64,000 bases of DNA from Cepaea nemoralis (taxonomy: Eukaryota > Mollusca > Gastropoda > Stylommatophora > Helicidae). Each line of letters starts with the position of its first letter. Position 1 is the stretch's first letter. Shown in pieces: positions 53,116 through 64,000 of this stretch. Under the pieces are notes generated by a model that saw nothing but the letters and a program-made list of their open reading frames with translations, was not told where the DNA came from and ran no database searches. The stretch is from assembly GCA_014155875.1 (NCBI GenBank), contig JACEFZ010028134.1:620001-684000 (forward strand). Reading direction: 5' to 3'. Both the position numbers and the translations under genes were made by a program.

Positions 53116-53600
53116 CTTTGTACCTGTCTCTTTAATGTATTCCTGTCTTCTGAACTGTTTACCTCTCTCTGAACTTTTTACTTGGGCCCTTTAACATATG
53201 CCTATATCCTGAACTTCTTTACCTTTTTCCTAATTTCCTTGTTATGTTTCTTTTATTTCATCTTTGTCTTTTCTTCATCTTCTTCAGGTGTCAGGCTAAT
53301 AGACAAACATCAGCGACCATCACTCTGCAGTCCATTCTGTCATTGATATTTTTATGAAGATGATCTTGCTGATATTATTGTTTGTTGCCCAGCTGTTCAA
53401 GTTTTTTACATTCGTCTTTCTTGTCTTATTCTGCCTCTCTTGTCGAATATATTCACACATAAAGCTAATTTATCTACTCCCCGTCTTCTGTTGTTCCCCA
53501 TAAATGTGAGTAGTTCTGTTTTGCTAAATGACTATCTTGCTTGCTGATAATCTCATACGGTTGTGCATTGGTTTCTTTGTTATACACTTCAGTGTTTTTG
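53116..53600 (+). other. Probable ZNF410 3' UTR
   Basis: Pyrimidine-rich, non-repetitive sequence follows the stop. The extent is unknown because no convincing poly(A) signal was found before repeats begin. Confidence 0.5.
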
Positions 53601-53609
53601 AATGCATTG

Positions 53610-53890
53610 AGTCAAGAACCGACATGCCAGTACTCGGGTCATTCCCATACATGCTCTGTCCCCAACTGCAACAGCCAGTGAAGAGTCCCAATACTAATGG
53701 TATCAGTAGCAGCTTGATCATGTGTCCATCTGGCCTTTCCTTAGAGTCCTGAGTGTCAGCCAGATCCTCTGCTCACTTCCTGCAGCATAATTCTCTCCAA
53801 GTCGTGATGATCATCTATCTGTTCTTCTGCACTACACATTTCCAAGGGGTCCCGACCACATCTGCCTTATCTTGCACCAGAACCCCACCT
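53610..53890 (-). mobile_element. LINE-3 3' fragment
   Basis: Minus-strand counterpart of 19150-19380 (GGACTCTTCACTGGCTGTTG; GGGAATGACCCGAGTACTGG), diverged. Confidence 0.7.
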
Positions 53891-54585
53891 AGTGGTTGTT
53901 TTTGAATCTTGTGTGTTCATGTAATCACATTTGGCAGACTCATCTGCTAACCACAAGGAAGGAATAAACTTCCCCATCAGTCTTTCAGCTCACTCACAGC
54001 CAAGTAGGACCTGGGTTAACTCAGCCTTCTAAAATTGTGAACCAGGTGTGTCCGGGATGTTCTGGCAGTAAGGAAGAGAACTGGACAACTTATAGTGCCA
54101 TCCCTAATAAATGTGGAGGTTGTCACTGCATGCAGTCTCTGCCATTTGATTACTTTTATATATGAATTGTAACTGACATTTGTACCTGATAGTCTCTGTA
54201 CAGAGACATGCAAATGTTCTGTCGGTATTTACATCGCTGGCGGGTGCACTGGCAGAGTTGATAGGGAACTGTGCTGGCAATGTCATGAGCGCAATCAGAC
54301 TCAGTTTCCGTGCCTGGACTCTTCGCTTGCCAAAATAAGAGAAAGACTGGTCACCAATTGCTCCTTACTCTCAGGCTTACAAAATGTGATTTGACCGGCC
54401 CATAAAAGGAAACTACTTCCGGACATTTTATTTTTTATTATTGACATCACTGGATCTCAGTCATGCATTTAAACCTACAAGTTTATTTACATCGCATTTC
54501 TCTGATTTTTCTGCATTTAAATGTATGTTGTCGAAAGAAAAGCAAAGCACGATGTCAAATTACATAAATTATGTACATGATGATT
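53891..54585. other. Unassigned sequence with repeat traces
   Basis: TACAAAATGTGATTTGACC near 54376 is a dispersed motif (see 39001-40246). Nothing else was recognised. Confidence 0.4.
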
Positions 54586-54589
54586 GTTA

Positions 54590-54800
54590 GATATGCGGAA
54601 AGAATGAGATTGCGGGGGGATCGGCAGGGGTTCTGGAAGAATCTCAAAACTGAGAGGGAAGACCAGGAGAACATTTAATCAGATAGCGGTGGGAACGATT
54701 TGTAGTATGACTCTTCGCTGGCTGTTGAACGAGGGGACTGAGCACGTATGGGAATGTCCTGAGTGCAGTGATGTCAGTTCTTGACTCAACTCAACTGTTA
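54590..54800 (+). mobile_element. LINE-3 3' terminus
   Basis: ATGACTCTTCGCTGGCTGTT, ATGGGAATGTCCTGAGTGCA and TTCTTGACTCAACTCAACT match the ends of the copies at 19150 and 28920. Confidence 0.7.
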
Positions 54801-55539
54801 GTACAAAAATTTGCTTAGTCTTCTCTTACTCCTCTTTCGCTTCAAAAATATACCTAACTAACTGTATAGACTGCAGTCCCAGTTTGTGAAAGGTGTGTTT
54901 ACATATCCTTAGTAAGTAGGTGTAGTGGTTATTTAAATATTGAGCACAACCCACTACTGGCAACGCCGATCGCATTCTGATATGAACCTAAGGCCTATCC
55001 ACGTCAATATGGAAGCACTATACTCGAGTTTCGCCCTCATTTGAGCTCGTCAGTAGTGCATATCCCTGACCGGATCCGGAAACAGTCCCGGATCACGCGT
55101 GTGAAGCGGGTGTGTAACCACGCGGCACACACTGGACACACCAAATTATCACAACAGAACATCACAACGCTACCCATCGTAGGCTATGCAGTGGTTATTG
55201 TTTGTACAGGAGTCAAATGTGAGATGACAGTTCCATCCCGGAGCACGAGAGCAGCTTTGAAACAGGTGGCTAGACAGGGGAGTAAAATAAAGCATTGTTC
55301 ACTAGAGATAGGTCATGAGTGGTGATGGAGAATGGGAGCAGACTGTAGACAGGAGGAAAATAAAGCATTGTTCACTACAGATAGGTCATGAGTGATGATG
55401 TAGAATGGGAGCAGACTAGACAGGGGAGAGTTAACTTTGTATGTATGTGTAAAGAGCTAAATTGAGCAGATTTTGGGGGTTTGAGGGGGAGAATTAATGT
55501 GAAAAGATTGTGTGAGTGAGAGGGAAAAGCTAAGATAAG

Positions 55540-56140
55540 AAGCAGATTGTGTGTGAAGAAAAGAGCCAAAATCAGCAGATTATGTGTGAAGAAAAGAGCC
55601 AAAATCAGCAGATTGTGTGTGAAGAAAAGAGCCAAAATCAGCAGATTATGTGTGAAGAAAAGAGCCAAAATCAGCAGATTGTGTGTGAAGAAAAGAGCCA
55701 AAATCAGCAGATTATGTGTGAAGAAAAGAGCCAAAATCAGCAGATTATGTGTGAAGAAAAGAGCTAAAATCAGCAGATTGTGTGTGAAGAAAAGAGCTAA
55801 AATCAGCAGATTATGTGTGAAGAAAAGAGCCAAAATCAGCAGATTATGTGTGAAGAAAAGAGCCAAAATCAGCAGATTATGTGTGCAGCAAAGAGCCAAA
55901 ATCAGCAGATTATGTGTGAAGAAAAGAGCCAAAATCAGCAGATTATGTGTGCAGCAAAGAGCCAAAATCAGCAGATTATGTGTGAAGAAAAGAGCCAAAA
56001 TCAGCAGATTATGTGTGCAGCAAAGAGCCAAAATCAGCAGATTATATGTGAAGAAAAGAGCTAAAATTAGCAGATTGTGTGTGAAGAAAAGAGCTAAAAT
56101 CAGCAGATTATGTGTGAAGAAAAGAGCTAACATAACTAAG
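55540..56140. repeat. 33-bp satellite array, about 18 copies
   Basis: Unit ATGTGTGAAGAAAAGAGCCA AAATCAGCAGATT, with GCAGCA and TTG/TTA variants. The 33-bp period keeps both strands open and yields repetitive false ORFs. Confidence 0.97.
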
Positions 56141-56308
56141 ACAGCCAAATAATTTTGAATAGAAAATATCTTGGTGGGATGAGTAATTAGCAATCTGCAT
56201 GTTTTTATTAGCAACTATTTTAAAAGTCACTCTCAAACAGAGACCTAGCCCACAATCATGTCATCTTATTTCTCCCCTCACACAGTTTGCTCATATATTC
56301 TGCCAAAC

Positions 56309-56310
<2 letters not shown>

Positions 56311-56401
<91 letters not shown>

Positions 56402-56436
56402 TCTCCCCCCCCCCCCCCCCCTTTTTTTTTTTTTGG
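56311..56436. repeat. (CT)n microsatellite followed by poly-C and poly-T
   Basis: CT run to about 56400, then a C tract (about 56404-56421) and a T tract (about 56422-56434). Confidence 0.97.
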
Positions 56437-56827
56437 TGGTGTACACACTGCTCATCTTGGTTTTTTTCCCCGCACACAGTCTGTTTATCTTATCTCTTCC
56501 CCCACACAGCCTGCTCAGCTATTCCTCCCCCCACCCATACACAGACATAATCTGCTCAGCGTAGTTCTTTCCTGTAACAATCAGCACACCAGATGTCTTG
56601 TCTGCACACACATTTGTATGTTTGTGAGAAATATGCAACTAGAACATCGGGTACTGAGACAGCTTGTTTATCTTAAGCCTGTGTTGTTGAGCCTGGTAAT
56701 GCAGCCTTGGTGCTGCCATAGTCACGTAGTATTAACCCACCTGCTGTCATAGGTGGAGGTACAGATAAGCTAAACATAATTCAGTGTTTCTCAGGAGATG
56801 TGGTATTTATTTTTGTAAATACAGGCT

Positions 56828-57048
56828 GTGGTGGAGGGGTTACGGCACAATTTGTAACCGCGCATACCGTGTTTGAAACACAGCTGCGGGCAATTTGAAA
56901 GCAGACAGTCTTGCGCTGGTTTCATATAGGTATGAGAGCTTTTCGTTTAGAAAGCTATGGCAAACTACTGAACGTAAACTTGCCAAGAAATCAAAAACAG
57001 CCAAAAATGCTGGGGTTGACTGCTTTGTCCTGTAAAGGATATGCATTT
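56828..57048 (+). mobile_element. SINE-C, plus copy, nearly complete
   Basis: Head GGTGGAGGGGTTACGGCACA; GTGTTTGAAACACAGCTGCG; AAAGCTATGGCAAACTACTG; end TTGTCCTGTAAAGGATATGC. Confidence 0.88.
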
Positions 57049-57299
57049 AACTTAGGCTAAAAAATATGAACATTCAGGCAGCAGATGGATATTTTCAGGT
57101 GCCTGGATTTTGTCAACTCCATGTTGAAGGTATTTGGATTCCGACCTTTGCCTCGACAAATAAGTTTGCCTACATTTGTGCCAAATATGCCAGCCTGTAT
57201 AGCTTGGGACAGAAGAATTGCAGAGTGATGCTCATGTAACATTAGATTGAGTAGTGGTCAGTATGTGTGTCTGTGTCACTTTGACTGACAGTTGGTACA

Positions 57300-57545
57300 G
57301 ACTAGGGAGTTTTCATGGCGAAGTAATTAACTCTGCCTAACTCACACTCCGAAGGCTGTGGGTTCAGTTCTGGGTCATGTCATTCGGTTCAAAAGTGCAA
57401 TGCCTTGGAGACTTCTGGGTGTCGTCGCTGAGTTTGTGCTTTGTGCAATGATTTTAGCAGGACGCCCTGCAGAAAGAGACTGAGCCATATGGGATAAAAA
57501 CAGATGCAATGAAGCTGATTATTGCCTTTTAAACCGTATTTAGTT
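57300..57545 (+). mobile_element. tRNA-like SINE sharing a block with element E
   Basis: A-box-like TGGCGAAGTAATTAAC and B-box-like GGTTCAGTTCTGG are followed by GAGACTTCTGGGTGTCGTCG to CATATGGGATAAAAACAG, which matches 19999-20097. Confidence 0.7.
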
Positions 57546-58132
57546 GGTACAGACTAAGAAGCCATCCTATGCTTCAGCCTATTGTTAATATATATTCCAG
57601 TTTGTAAACATGTGTGTTTGAAGTGAATCATGTTTGATATTATTGGTGTGTTTAGACTACTAGAAACATTATTGCTTGTTGTGTCTTTGTTATAATGTGA
57701 ACAATATTTCCTGATATCAAGAAATTGCATCAGTTATTATTATTTGAGATGTAATCCTTGCCATTCTGCTTTCATATAAGTCGTGTGAAGCTGTAAACAT
57801 CTTTTCTCAGTTTGCTCGCATAATGTGTACATAGCCATGGGTTGTTCTATTTTCTCTAGCTGTTTGCAAACAAAATGTTTACATTGTATGTTTTCTGCGG
57901 CCTTGTTGGTGGGTCATTATGTAATTTTTATCTAGCTGTTTGTACACAGCGGAGTTTATTTTTTGTTTGTTTTTTCTGAAACTGTGGGATGTTTGCAACA
58001 AGGAAACTACATTACACCCAGTTCTGTTGTAGTATTTATTGTGTCGGTGTGCGTGTGTAGCAGGACAAGATGTTTAAAATATAAATTAATCAATGTAACA
58101 GACATATGTCTGACTTAAGGTATAGTGAAGTT
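57546..58132. other. Unassigned AT-rich sequence
   Basis: Nothing recognised. Confidence 0.4.
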
Positions 58133-58345
58133 TCATAATTCCTTGACATACCAAGCTGAGGGTTCAGAATCAGCCATGAGCGATTTGGAAGTAGATGACA
58201 TTGCGTTGATTTCAATGGTGTGCGGCGTCAGCCGTCCAGAAAGGAATTGCAAACTAGTGAATGTCAAAATTGCCTTGTAAATCACAAACTGCCAAAAAAC
58301 TACTAAAGTTGATTGCCTGGTCCTGCCATGGACATAACAACTCAT
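58133..58345 (+). mobile_element. SINE-C, diverged copy
   Basis: CGTCCAGAAAGGAATTGCAAACTAGTGA and AAAGTTGATTGCCTGGTCCT preserve body and tail. The head is eroded. Confidence 0.7.
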
Positions 58346-58534
58346 ACACATGTACTTTTGAATATTGAGTAGTTCAGAGAAATCTTCTTCCTGTCATCTC
58401 CCAATGCAGCACATGTTATCAACCAACTCATGCCAAGATCTGTCTCCACCATCTGCAGCTCTTCCCGATGTCCTCCCCATATTCGTGTCTGTCTGTGATG
58501 ATCTTCTCCATATGTGTTAGATCTCCCTCTGTTC

Positions 58535-58815
58535 CTGGTGCCCTGTGGGATCCAGTGACAGAACTTCCCAGTTATATTGTCAACAGGCAGTCTCAGTGGG
58601 TGTTCCTGGTGCCCTGTGGGATCCAGTGACAGAACTTCCCAGTTATATTGTCAACAGGCAGTCTCAGTGGGTGTTCCTGGTGCCCTGTGGGATCCAGTGA
58701 CAGAACTTCCCAGTTATATTGTCAACAGGCAGTCTCAGTGGGTGTTCCTGGTGCCCTGTGGGATCCAGTGACAGAACTTCCCAGTTATATTGTCAACAGG
58801 CAGTCTCAGTAGGTG
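58535..58815. repeat. 71-bp tandem repeat, about 4 copies
   Basis: Unit TTCCTGGTGCCCTGTGGGAT CCAGTGACAGAACTTCCCAG TTATATTGTCAACAGGCAGT CTCAGTGGGTG, virtually identical copies. Confidence 0.96.
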
Positions 58816-58974
58816 TTCTGTCTAGCTCCTGCTTCTTGTCCTCATCTCTTGATTTGCTGGAATGTGATAGCTCTCTCCAGAATTGTTGCATTGGTGGTTC
58901 TGTCACGCCACTTAGTTCTGCTCTGTGCAGACACCAGGTAATGATTGTTTGAAGATTATTAGTCATTGTTTGCC

Positions 58975-59212
58975 GGTCTCCCTGGCTTAGGGGTTAAGGA
59001 TGTTGTTCGAAATCTCGTATACTCTCGTACGAAACACAGCTGCGCGAGTTTCGGCAGCGGATTGTGTCGCGTTGGTTACTTACGGAGGTGTGTGAGCTGG
59101 TCCTTCAGAAAGCAGTGGCAAACTACTGGACTAAAACTTGCCAAGACTCAACAGCAGCTGACAAATGCTGGTGTTGACTGCAATGTCCTGTAAAGGATAT
59201 GCACATTTAAAA
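58975..59212 (+). mobile_element. SINE-C, plus copy
   Basis: Head GTCTCCCTGGCTTAGGGGTT; CGAAACACAGCTGCGCGAG; CAGAAAGCAGTGGCAAACTA; tail GTCCTGTAAAGGATATGCAC. Confidence 0.88.
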
Positions 59213-59284
59213 AAAGAAGTCATTGTTTGTCTTTCTCCATGTTTCTGATGCATACAGCAGTACTCATTTAACGTTACAAGTTAG

Positions 59285-59400
59285 TTGCCTCTATTTACAG
59301 TACTTTGCAATCAACCCCAGCATTTATTGGCTGTTTGGGATTTACTCAGCAATTTTTACATTCACTACTTTACCATTGCTTTCTGGATGGCTAACTCTCT
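59285..59400 (-). mobile_element. SINE-C, minus-strand partial copy
   Basis: Plus-strand CAATCAACCCCAGCATTTAT to TACCATTGCTTTCTGGATGG is the reverse complement of the SINE-C 3' half. Confidence 0.75.
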
Positions 59401-60930
59401 TACCATCAAAATCAACAAAAAGCAATGTGCTCCCAAATCCCCTTGGCAGATTGTGGACCCTGTGTGTCTGAGAATTGTGAAGCTGTGGTAACCAAAGCTT
59501 TCCCCTCTGTTACAGAAGCTGATGATCATAGAGTTAGATATTCCAAGTTTGGAACTAGCTTTGATTTCTGTTAACTTGCACAAGTCTTCTAGAGCTGGGA
59601 GAGCTTTTGCATTTAGTATTCTGATGTTTATATGTCTACTTCTTCCCTATCTTTGACTAGAGTGCTTCTAAATATTTGTATGATTCCATCTCTTACAGTG
59701 AGGTTTCACCAAGGGAGACTGGGTTATCATTTGTCTGATTTATTCTCTTGATCTTTGTCTTTCCTCAATGAAGTTTCAGATCTGATTGTTATGGCCTCCC
59801 ATCAAGTATGTCTCACTGATATTGTTTGTGCAGCATGAGGGAGTATCGTGAGCAAAGACCAGTTCTTCCAACTGCTCTGAGTCCACAGATGTCCTTGTCT
59901 GGCGGTCGTTATTGTTGTCAGACTTGCTGCTGTCATATTTGTTGCAGTTGGCCACTCACTTATTTGCTTGTGGCATCCCGTGATCTGCAGTGTCCTTTAG
60001 CTACAAAACCTACCATCCAATAACAACTTCCATTTTATTTAATTTTGTACATATTTCCCGTTTACTGAGACAGACTGGGTGAGACTAGTCGATGATTTGT
60101 GATATGTACAATCTTTGTGAAAGTATTTCTTGATCCCATCTATTATGTTATTCCTTGATCCCATCTATTATGTTATTCCTTAGGGTCAAATACATTATTA
60201 TTATTGAGTTACTGTTGTAAACATTTTATATGTTACTGTTTTATAACCATCAAGTGTTATCTCCATATTATGAGGATTTTTGATGTAGCAAGTCTGTGGC
60301 ATTGAAGAATCGTCAGCTGTGCTTGAAAACATCAGTCAGTGACACAGAGAGGTGATTTATAGTTTGATTTAATAAAATGTGTTCGCCTTTCCTTTATTTC
60401 CCAGATGTGGTTGCATGTTTTATTTCATTGTATGTGTAAGTTTTCATGAATGTTTTTTTATTTCTTATGTGTGCGTGTGCGTGTCATTTTCTAATTTTTA
60501 TGGGTATGGTTTTCAATTGTATATTTTCTCCTATGTCTTTATGAATTTGTCCTGTGTGTCTGGCTTATTTTTGGCATCCTGTAATAACACCATATCTCGG
60601 GAGCTTCCAAGTACTTTTCATCACTTACTTCGGGGTCTATAAAAAAGTAGAGCAATGTTTTTTAAATATTTTTGCGTACATAATACATGTTTGCTTACAT
60701 AGCCTTCCTCAATCTTTTGAATCATGCTCATTGAATGAACCACTTAGGACACAAACATGGGTGTGGTTCTGTGGGTGTAAACGTGCCAGGGCTCATTGCT
60801 TGTGTGAAAATCTGGCATAAATAGCATCATGTTGGTAGGCAGGCTTTTTGAACAGTGTTCGTTGTGTATCTGTTGGTAACATGTTTGTTCTGAAACATTG
60901 CCGTAGAATCAACCATATGTGGCGGTACAA
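59401..60930. other. Unassigned sequence
   Basis: A short duplication TTCTTGATCCCATCTATTAT / TTCCTTGATCCCATCTATTA lies at about 60126-60180. No gene recognised. A decayed LINE on the minus strand is possible but unproven. Confidence 0.4.
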
Positions 60931-60934
60931 AACA

Positions 60935-60936
<2 letters not shown>

Positions 60937-60973
<37 letters not shown>
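60937..60973. repeat. (ATC)n microsatellite
   Basis: Twelve or so CAT/ATC repeats. Confidence 0.95.
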
Positions 60974-61024
60974 GAGCTTTGTCAAAAAAGCGTTAGATTT
61001 GATCGTTTCCAAATGTAGACACCT

Positions 61025-61125
61025 TCAAAGTTAGTTGCATGTCCGACAGGACGTCTCAATCAACCCCAGCATTTTGTTTAAGCTGTTTAGACTTTCTAGG
61101 CAATATTTGCATTCAGTAGTTTGCC
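61025..61125 (-). mobile_element. SINE-C, minus-strand partial copy
   Basis: TGTCCGACAGGACGTCTCAA to TTCAGTAGTTTGCCACC on the plus strand is SINE-C 3' half reversed. Confidence 0.78.
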
Positions 61126-61139
61126 ACCAGTTAGTAGCT

Positions 61140-61370
61140 GGTCTCCCTGGCGAAGGAGATAACGACTTTCTCTGTATATCCACGTGAGGAACACAGCTGT
61201 GTGAGATTCGGCGTGGATCGCGTCGCGTTGGTTACTTACGGGGTATGTGAGCCGGTCGCTCAGAAAACATTGGCAAACTACTGAGCGTAATCTTGCCAAG
61301 AACATAAACAGCAGCTGAAAAATGCTGGTGTTGATTGCAACGTCCTGTAAGAGATATGTAACTTATTAAA
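61140..61370 (+). mobile_element. SINE-C, plus copy
   Basis: GTCTCCCTGGCGAAGGAGAT, GAGGAACACAGCTGTGTGAG, CAGAAAACATTGGCAAACTA, GCAACGTCCTGTAAGAGATA. It forms an inverted pair with 61025-61125. Confidence 0.86.
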
Positions 61371-61699
61371 AACTGAACAGCCGACACTCATACCATTATG
61401 AAAATCATTGCATGCAGCCGGCTTTCAAATCGCCTGCATCTGACTTCGAACCAAGTATGTCAGTGTTGTGAATCTGCGTTCACTAGCCCCAGGTCACAGA
61501 GGCCAACTCCTGGAGTATAGAACTTTGTTTACACGATGTGTGGTGAGAAACTGCAGATGCCTGTTTACGTTGTCAGTTCAGTCGTATTCAAGAACGGCCA
61601 CGTGACCAGCCTGCCTTATCTCTGCTAGCTCACAAAGAAGACTTGATACATCTCGTTAGGTTTGATGATTTAATCGCAGACTTTGCATTAACACTTGAA

Positions 61700-62265
61700 G
61701 CGGAGGTCAACATGACCGAATAGATAAGAGTGCTGGTTCTTAAACTTCCGGTGTGCTGATGCTGGGGTAGAGGGCTCAACCATTACACCGGTCATCATCA
61801 TCATCTAGTGAATTGTCGGCTGGCGTGAGCAATCATGTCTCTCCACAAATTACGATCTCCGACATCAGGGATCAATTCCTGTGTTGACTCCCTTCCGTGC
61901 CATGACACAAGACTCAAGAATTTTCTCAAGCTGTCTTCTTCTGTATCGCTTTCAACAAATCTTTCCGGTTGTCACATGTTAAAGTTTTTGTCTTCTCATA
62001 ATGTGGCCCCCCCAAAAAAAAAGATGACTGCTTTTTTATGATGTTTGTGACAAGTTATATTTGCACTGGTCAATTGGACTAAAATGTTGACTTCTCGTCC
62101 TTGACTTAGGGTCATAAATTACAAGTACATGTGAAGTCAGAATGGTTCGACGGATTGCGAGAGATACTGGTAAAATGGAAAGCTAACCCACTGGCAAAAA
62201 TCAGTCCGGTGCACTAGAAGTAGTAGCCCGCGTAAGGATACGTTTATGAGTTCAAATTGAAGCCT
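61700..62265 (+). mobile_element. SINE-B, plus copy, split by a LINE-2-like fragment
   Basis: Head 61700-61793 (GGAGGTCAACATGACCGAAT, AGGGCTCAACC). Body resumes at 62064 (ATTGGACTAAAATGTTGACT, AAAGCTAACCCACTGGC). Confidence 0.82.
61794..62063 (-). mobile_element. LINE-2-like 3' fragment inside SINE-B
   Basis: Starts with ATCATCATC (ATG-repeat tail on the minus strand). Flanked by CACCGGTC (61786-61793) and CACTGGTC (62064-62071), a TSD with one later change. Sequence is diverged from 11291-11693. Confidence 0.72.
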
Positions 62266-62789
62266 GCCAAGATACTTGTGTGGGGGTGACTCATGGGTAA
62301 TACTGCTGACAATGGTTACTTGAAACAGTAGCTTTATACACACAAGAATCTGGCAGACGAAAGGATCAAGACAACACATGGCAGCAGTTAGTATTACATT
62401 TATTCCCAGAGGTGTTAACCGCAAATATACCCACACGACAGGTTACGATCCTTTTAGTCACAACAGACACTTACTCGTCTGTCTCTCAATGGTGAGCAGC
62501 CCACTTGCTGCCACTCAATGATTGCAACACAATCCAACCGTAACAATCTTTATCACAGTGTGCTCTCGCTCTGACGCTACTTGGTACAGCTAATTAAACC
62601 AACGTATCTCTCTGTGTTGTACATACAGGACGAGAACTCATTCTTTTCCCCCGCGGCTTCCAATCGACGAGTAACACTGACACCAACAACTGAAACTTTC
62701 CACCACTCATTCTAGCTTGCACTTGGACTCTCGCGTCCTCTGAATATTACCAGAATGTCACTTGCGAAATCTCTTATGATGTAGGACAT
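62266..62789. other. Unassigned sequence
   Basis: No gene or repeat domain recognised. Confidence 0.4.
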
Positions 62790-63015
62790 TGATCACCATC
62801 ATCATGGACCATACTGATAAGCGTTGGCGGTCATGTTTCGCCATATCACATGATCGCCAGAGTCGCGGATCAGCTCTGTGTTCTTGTCTCGACCATACCA
62901 CATAGCCAAGCCATCCAGGTATTTACCTCTCTGCCTTCCCCTTGTTATTTTCCCTTCAATCTTGCCAGTTGTCACAAAGTTCTCCAATGTATTTCTTCTC
63001 ATAACGTATCCAAAC
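62790..63015 (-). mobile_element. LINE-2-like 3' fragment
   Basis: Minus-strand FGYVMRRNTLENFVTTGKIE, then RGRQRGKYLDGLAMWYGRDK and VIWRNMTANAYQYGP: the same C-terminal tail as 11291-11693, more diverged, with a CATCATCAT end. Confidence 0.82.
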
Positions 63016-63529
63016 AATTGAGGCCATTAATGGATAGTGTCAAATATGAATTGTGTGCGAGTTGATATTGTGGGTATCACTGATCTAATGCTAGGTGTTG
63101 CCCAGCCTATCTGCGTATATTGGATGACTGTATGACTTCTCTTACGCGTGTGACTTCTCTAACTTGTCGCTAAGCTGCCCCATGCCTGAATGAGGGGTTC
63201 TTTCTTGCCCGATGCAGACGACAACTCTGTTCGTAAACTTGCCTCGTGCTATCCCGAGTTTTTGTCAATATAGCTCACTGACTTAGTGGTCTGACTGGCT
63301 GTCTGGGCATGTGGCGTATTTCAGTTTCGCCAGTCTGTCTTCAGTTGCATTATTGTGTAACTCAATTCTTTACGTCTCGCCTTTCAGTCATTGTTACTCT
63401 TATCTAGATACACGACAGTGCCGTGAGGCCAGTATCTGGTGCCGATATTTACAGGCGGTCAATATCTGAATACTGCTGCCAATGTTTCGTTCCATTTTAT
63501 CCTGTTTATAATTTTTAAATAACCTTTTA
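63016..63529. other. Unassigned sequence
   Basis: Nothing recognised. Confidence 0.4.
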
Positions 63530-63725
63530 TGATCGGCGTCTGTGGCTCAAGCGCAGTGAACACAGTATCACAACCCCGCATACCGGATTCGAGATCAGTA
63601 GCAGGCTGGAAGCGTTCGCCTTTCAGAAAGCAATGGCAAACTACTGAACATAAAATTGCATTGAAAATCACAACAGCCACACATGCAGGGATTGGTTGCG
63701 ACGTCCAACAAAGAACATGCAATAA
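63530..63725 (+). mobile_element. SINE-C, plus copy
   Basis: GATCGGCGTCTGTGGCTCAA; CGGATTCGAGATCAG; CAGAAAGCAATGGCAAACTA; GGTTGCGACGTCCAACAAAG. Confidence 0.83.
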
Positions 63726-63767
63726 ACCTTATTAACTCCTTCATGACACCAACAGGGGTTTTATAGC

Positions 63768-63985
63768 TGTCGGGGTTGGTCGAGTCGCTAGATTGCCGGA
63801 TTCTCCTTCGGGAGACCCGGGTTCGAATCCTCGGCAAGGTGTGGAGTTTTTTTCTGTCGCGGGAAAAAAGAAAACTAACCTGCACAGTTCGCGGCGACTG
63901 CACTAGCCAAGCGGCGTTAATTCCTCAGGCGCAAGACCCCACTGCCATACACCGCAAGGTACTATATATTGGCAGTAAATTACTT
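63768..63985 (+). mobile_element. tRNA-derived SINE, distinct family
   Basis: Well-preserved tRNA-like head: A-box-like TTGGTCGAGTCGCTAGA and perfect B box GGGTTCGAATCC, then a non-tRNA body. A hairpin CTCCTTCGGGAG sits between the boxes. Only one copy in the window, so the right boundary is approximate. Confidence 0.7.
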
Positions 63986-64000
63986 TGTTTTTTGAATCAA

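Noticed and set aside
55375..56214. 279-codon minus-strand ORF of repeated hydrophobic peptide, and the 201-codon plus-strand ORF
   Set aside because: Both are produced by the 33-bp satellite. No non-repetitive domain, start context or splice signal supports a gene.
63770..63840. tRNA gene on the plus strand
   Set aside because: It has A- and B-box-like motifs, but a proper acceptor stem and anticodon arm were not convincing, and a SINE-like body follows.

Overview
This is eukaryotic, intron-rich, repeat-dense animal DNA, probably from a lophotrochozoan (mollusc-like) invertebrate. The clade is an inference from the style of the two genes and the repeat families. No bacterial operons, CRISPR arrays or rRNA are visible. 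Two conserved host genes account for almost all credible coding sequence. On the minus strand, the first two coding exons of an exportin-1 (XPO1/CRM1) gene lie at 5378-5494 and 2288-2462, and the rest lies left of the window. On the plus strand, a nine-exon gene for a five-finger C2H2 protein, clearly the ZNF410 type, runs from 25199 to 53115. Its exons join in consistent phase into a predicted 721-residue protein. A short plus-strand ORF at 8334-8567, starting in an ATGGCGGCG context, may be exon 1 of a third, unidentified gene.

Layout: 1-2.2 kb is a 5'-truncated LINE plus a tRNA-derived SINE. 2.2-5.5 kb is XPO1. 5.5-25 kb is repeat territory. It holds simple repeats, minisatellites, several non-LTR families, and one LINE with an intact 1283-codon ORF (endonuclease, RT, RNase H, CCHC) at 14852-18703. 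25-53 kb is the ZNF410-type gene, with introns swollen by minisatellites and transposons. 53-64 kb is again repeats: a 33-bp satellite, a (CT)n tract, and many copies of one tRNA-derived SINE family.

The most striking structure is in the 12.2-kb intron between ZNF410 exons 7 and 8. A roughly 676-bp piggyBac-like non-autonomous element (TTAA-flanked, 40247-48734) has been split by a very young LTR retrotransposon (40901-48707, 5-bp target duplication CGGAC, LTRs differing by two substitutions and one indel). This retrotransposon is Ty3/Gypsy-like, but integrase remnants come before RT and RNase H remnants. That is the unusual order known from Gmr1-like elements. The copy is internally deleted and frameshifted.

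Other themes are exact target-site duplications that resolve many nested insertions, minisatellites that grew inside the arginine-rich tail-coding part of LINE fragments, and a short (~136-146 bp) retroposon with a GAA-repeat tail that shares its sequence with a much longer repeat. Family labels (SINE-A to E, element R, LINE-1/2/3) are local names used only here.
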